Source of the DNA: DALYLB01 sp964468345
GTDB lineage: Bacteria; Acidobacteriota; Blastocatellia; RBC074
Assembly (NCBI GenBank): GCA_964468345.1
Contig: CAYXVZ010000014.1
Coordinates: forward strand, 1-64,000
Direction of reading: 5' to 3'
Length of the DNA: 64,000 nt
Shown here: in pieces, positions 61,758 to 64,000 of the stretch
Numbering within the stretch: position 1 is the first letter of the stretch
Layout: every line of letters starts with the position of its first letter
The notes under the pieces: generated by a model
What the model was told of the DNA's origin: nothing
Seen by the model: only the letters and a program-made list of their open reading frames with translations
The model's database searches: none
Made by a program: the position numbers and the translations under genes

Positions 61758-62712
61758 CGCGCAATCTCCTTCCGGTCAAACTGACGAACACATCTTCGAG
61801 CGTCGCCTGATGCGTGGTCAGTTGTTCGAGTTTGACATTCTGCCGATCGAGTTCGGCCAGCAACGCCGGCAGCGCCGCGCCGATTTGCGTAACGGTCAAT
61901 GAAAAGCCGCCGTTTTTCGCGCGCACCGCGCCGACGCCGGGCAGCCGCTTGAGCGAGGCTTCATCGATGGCCTGCCCTTCGCCGGCGGCGAACTCCACGA
62001 CCTGGTCGGCGCCGAGCGATGCGATCAACTCCGCGGGCGTGCCGAGCGCGATCACCTTTCCGTGATCCATAATCGCGATGCGATCGCAGAGGCGCGCCGC
62101 TTCGTCCATATAGTGCGTGGTCAAAACAGTCGTCCCGCCCTCGGCGCGAAACTTTTCCACCACATCCCAGAGCTGCAATCGCGCCTGCGGATCGAGGCCC
62201 GTCGTCGGCTCGTCCAGAAAGAGCACATCCGGATTGCTGACCAGCGCGCAGGCCACGGCCAGGCGCTGTTTCTGCCCGCCCGACAGCTTGCCGACGCGCG
62301 CATTGCGCTTTTCTTCGAGCGAGACGAGGCGAATGACCGATTCGATATCGTTGCCGCGGGAATAAAAACTGCGGAACAGGCGGATGGTTTCTTCGACGGT
62401 CAGTTTGTCGGCCAGTTCCGTTTGCTGCAAAGCGACGCCGATGCGCTCGCGAATCTGCTGATCGCTTCCCCGCCCCCAGTGCAGGCCGAGAATCTCCACC
62501 TCGCCGCTGTCGGCCTGATTGAGTCCTTCGAGAATCTCAACCGTCGTCGTCTTGCCCGCGCCGTTCGGACCGAGCAGGCCGAAACATTCGCCCGCGCGAA
62601 CCTCCAGGTCCAGGCCATTGACCGCCGTCACATCGGCGTATTTTTTTACCAATGCCCGGCAGCGCAATGCTGTCTTATGTGCTGTCTGTGCAGAGCCGTT
62701 GCCATTCGACAT
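61750..62712 (-). CDS. ABC transporter ATP-binding protein (DrrA-like)
   Basis: 320 residues. Walker A GPNGAGKT, signature KLSGGQKQRLAVA, Walker B VLFLDEPTTGLD, and switch histidine TTHYMDEA are intact. A ~90-residue C-terminal extension (GADQVVEFAAGEG..., ending TLEDVFVSLTGRRLRDE) is typical of drug-resistance and lipid exporter ATPases. Acts at the inner membrane with the permease encoded immediately downstream. Confidence 0.92.
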   Translation of the reverse strand: MSNGNGSAQTAHKTALRCRALVKKYADVTAVNGLDLEVRAGECFGLLGPNGAGKTTTVEILEGLNQADSGEVEILGLHWGRGSDQQIRERIGVALQQTELADKLTVEETIRLFRSFYSRGNDIESVIRLVSLEEKRNARVGKLSGGQKQRLAVACALVSNPDVLFLDEPTTGLDPQARLQLWDVVEKFRAEGGTTVLTTHYMDEAARLCDRIAIMDHGKVIALGTPAELIASLGADQVVEFAAGEGQAIDEASLKRLPGVGAVRAKNGGFSLTVTQIGAALPALLAELDRQNVKLEQLTTHQATLEDVFVSLTGRRLRDE

Positions 62713-62770
62713 TGCATTTCCTCGTAGTTAAAGGTTGCAGCCGCTCGCCAATATGGCCATTGAATAAGGA

Positions 62771-62860
62771 GAGAATACGGAACAAACGAAAATAACGGAA
62801 CAGACGAAAGATTTTTCCATGTTTCGTCTGTTCCGTTATTTTCGTTTGTTCCGTATTCTC
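62771..62860. repeat. Palindromic element B4
   Basis: Perfect 39-nt arms at 62771-62809 and 62822-62860 with a 12-nt loop, between the metallo-beta-lactamase stop and the ABC ATPase start. Longest perfect member of the B family here. Confidence 0.92.
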
Positions 62861-62890
62861 CTCACCCTCTTCAATTCAGAATAATGACGG

Positions 62891-63817
62891 TCATTGCTTT
62901 GTCTCGGCCTTTTTCAACAAGTCGATCGTATTCATAATCGCTTTGACATCGCTGGGATCGCCGTGGCCGGGAATGACGGTCTTCATTTGCGGATAGGTCT
63001 TTAGAAGATTTTCCATCGTCCGCGGCCATTGCGGGAGATCCGCTTCTTTCACGTATCCGAGCGAAGTCTCATTTGCAGCCTTGACCAGACAGCCGCCGAA
63101 CAGGATGCGTTCGCGGGGAACCCAGACGACGATGTTGTCCCGCGTATGTCCCGGGCCCGGATACCATAAGCGAATCTTTTGTCCGCCCAGCTTGACCTCA
63201 TAGCTTTCCTCGAAGGACTCTTTCGACACATCGAGGCCTTGCGCTTTCGCTTCCGCGACCGTTCGGGCGGAAGAGATCGTGCGAATGCCGCGTTTGTGAA
63301 GTTCCTTGATGCCGCCCTGCCGATCGCCATGAGAATGCGTGAAGACGGCGAGTGTGACCCTGGCCCTCAATTCCTTCCCGATCCAGTCGAGCAACTGGCC
63401 CGTCTTTTCATCATTCCACGGCGTATCGACGAGAAGTACCTCCCGGCCCGCTTGAATGATCAGCCCGTTCGCTTCGACCAGGCCGAAGCCGTTGACCTCG
63501 CTCGACGAAACGGGCCGCCAGACATTGGGCGCAAGCTTGTCGAGATACATTTCCTTCGAGAGCTTGATGGGCGGCTGCTGTGCCAGCGTGGGAGTGAGAA
63601 GCAAAATTGTAAATAGCCCCGCCAGGTAAATTGCCGAACCAATTCCACGCGAAGCGTTTGGAGTGCGGCGGGTTTGACGCCGCTTTGCTATTCCTCCGGC
63701 AAATAGTATTTTCAAAGAGAGAATCGACGATAAACTCAATTTCTTATTCCCTCTGATGCCGAGGGAATACCAAAGCGGCGTCAAACCCGCCGCACTCCAA
63801 ACGCTTCGCGTATTCAA
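62891..63817 (-). CDS. Subclass B1-type metallo-beta-lactamase, exported
   Basis: 308 residues if started at the TTG at 63817, which has AAGGAG 10 bases upstream and follows the asparaginase stop by five bases; no in-frame ATG exists before the signal peptide. Codons ~3-57 are palindrome L2; the signal peptide is then SAIYLAGLFTILLLTPTLAQ. All zinc ligands of subclass B1 are in place: His161, His163 and Asp165 (THSHGDRQGG), His224 (GPGHTRDN), Cys243 (FGGCLVK, with the B1 Lys246) and His285 (PGHG). It should hydrolyse beta-lactams in the periplasm, though substrate range is untested. Probably cotranscribed with the asparaginase gene. Confidence 0.85.
   Translation of the reverse strand: MNTRSVWSAAGLTPLWYSLGIRGNKKLSLSSILSLKILFAGGIAKRRQTRRTPNASRGIGSAIYLAGLFTILLLTPTLAQQPPIKLSKEMYLDKLAPNVWRPVSSSEVNGFGLVEANGLIIQAGREVLLVDTPWNDEKTGQLLDWIGKELRARVTLAVFTHSHGDRQGGIKELHKRGIRTISSARTVAEAKAQGLDVSKESFEESYEVKLGGQKIRLWYPGPGHTRDNIVVWVPRERILFGGCLVKAANETSLGYVKEADLPQWPRTMENLLKTYPQMKTVIPGHGDPSDVKAIMNTIDLLKKAETKQ
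63647..63811. repeat. Palindromic element L2, in frame inside the metallo-beta-lactamase 5' region
   Basis: Perfect 41-nt arms at 63647-63687 and 63771-63811. The arm core matches L1, and the arms are extended by ACGCGAAGCGTTT. The 83-nt loop has no stop in the lactamase frame. Confidence 0.93.
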
Positions 63818-63822
63818 AATTT

Positions 63823-64000
63823 TTATACTCCTTGCAGTCGAAAACTGGTTCGCACTTCTCCAACCAGCAGTTTGCGGTGATTGAAAACATCCGCGCGCGC
63901 ATACGTGCTCAGGTCGGCCAATTGCGCATCATCGAGCAGGCCGAGTTGCCGCAGCGTTTCGATCACGACCGGATCGCGGGCGCGGCGCGAATCGCCGTCT
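63823..64000 (-). CDS. Asparaginase-like protein, C-terminal end (partial)
   Basis: Only the last ~58 codons are in the window, ending with TAA at 63823-63825. The translation (RDPVVIETLRQLGLLDD, then VFNHRKLLVGEVR) matches the C-terminus of the bacterial asparaginase_II family, whose members hydrolyse L-asparagine to aspartate. Reading frame and homology are by eye from a short piece. It ends five bases before the start of the metallo-beta-lactamase, whose ribosome site lies inside this gene. Confidence 0.6.
   Translation of the reverse strand, partial: DGDSRRARDPVVIETLRQLGLLDDAQLADLSTYARADVFNHRKLLVGEVRTSFRLQGV

Overview
The window looks like a chromosomal segment of a GC-rich Gram-negative soil-type bacterium, most likely an Acidobacteriota member. 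This is inferred from the gene content: a ~1190-residue TonB-dependent receptor with an N-terminal carboxypeptidase-regulatory-like domain, many signal-peptide-bearing propeller proteins, secreted amidohydrolases, a VIT-VWA protein and an S9 peptidase. No rRNA, tRNA, phage genes or transposase were seen. Two 100-N runs (1545-1644, 36565-36664) are scaffold gaps whose flanks are identical over exactly 55 nt.

Layout: 1-6.5 kb holds a HEAT-repeat protein (cut by the left edge), a secreted amidohydrolase, and an FAH-family hydrolase followed by a semialdehyde-type dehydrogenase, probably the end of a non-phosphorylative sugar-acid route to 2-oxoglutarate. 6.6-8.3 kb holds YjbR and DoxX genes and a Phd/PIN toxin-antitoxin pair with a palindromic operator over its promoter. 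8.4-25 kb is dominated by seven secreted PQQ-like (BamB-type) beta-propeller genes, with an iron alcohol dehydrogenase, an ankyrin protein and a GMC oxidoreductase among them. 25-32.6 kb holds sodC, two adjacent phosphofructokinases with pyrophosphate-type signature residues, an amidohydrolase, a nitrilase-family enzyme and a TPR protein. 32.8-44.8 kb holds the TonB receptor, a secreted-protein/S9 peptidase/HExxH protein run, and a CbbO/NorD-like VWA protein with a CbbQ/NorQ-like AAA+ ATPase. 44.9-64 kb holds mnmA, a PLP decarboxylase, polA, an SDR, an Nramp-related transporter with a GntR regulator, an AlkD-type protein, ndk, a VIT-VWA protein, a class V aminotransferase, an ABC exporter, a subclass-B1-type metallo-beta-lactamase and the end of an asparaginase gene.

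The most unusual property is not a gene. Most longer spacers hold an inverted repeat with arms of about 24-46 nt, and many arms are themselves degenerate tandem arrays of a 6-10 nt word. I count about 17 sequence families (called A to Q here) in 64 kb, often perfect between arms but unrelated between families. Several run into reading frames. They supply the hydrophobic core of signal peptides or in-frame N-terminal extensions of five secreted proteins, and the C-terminal tails of three others. They rarely have a T-tract, so they are not standard intrinsic terminators. They look like a large, diverse set of mobile or self-renewing palindromes that remodel the ends of genes.
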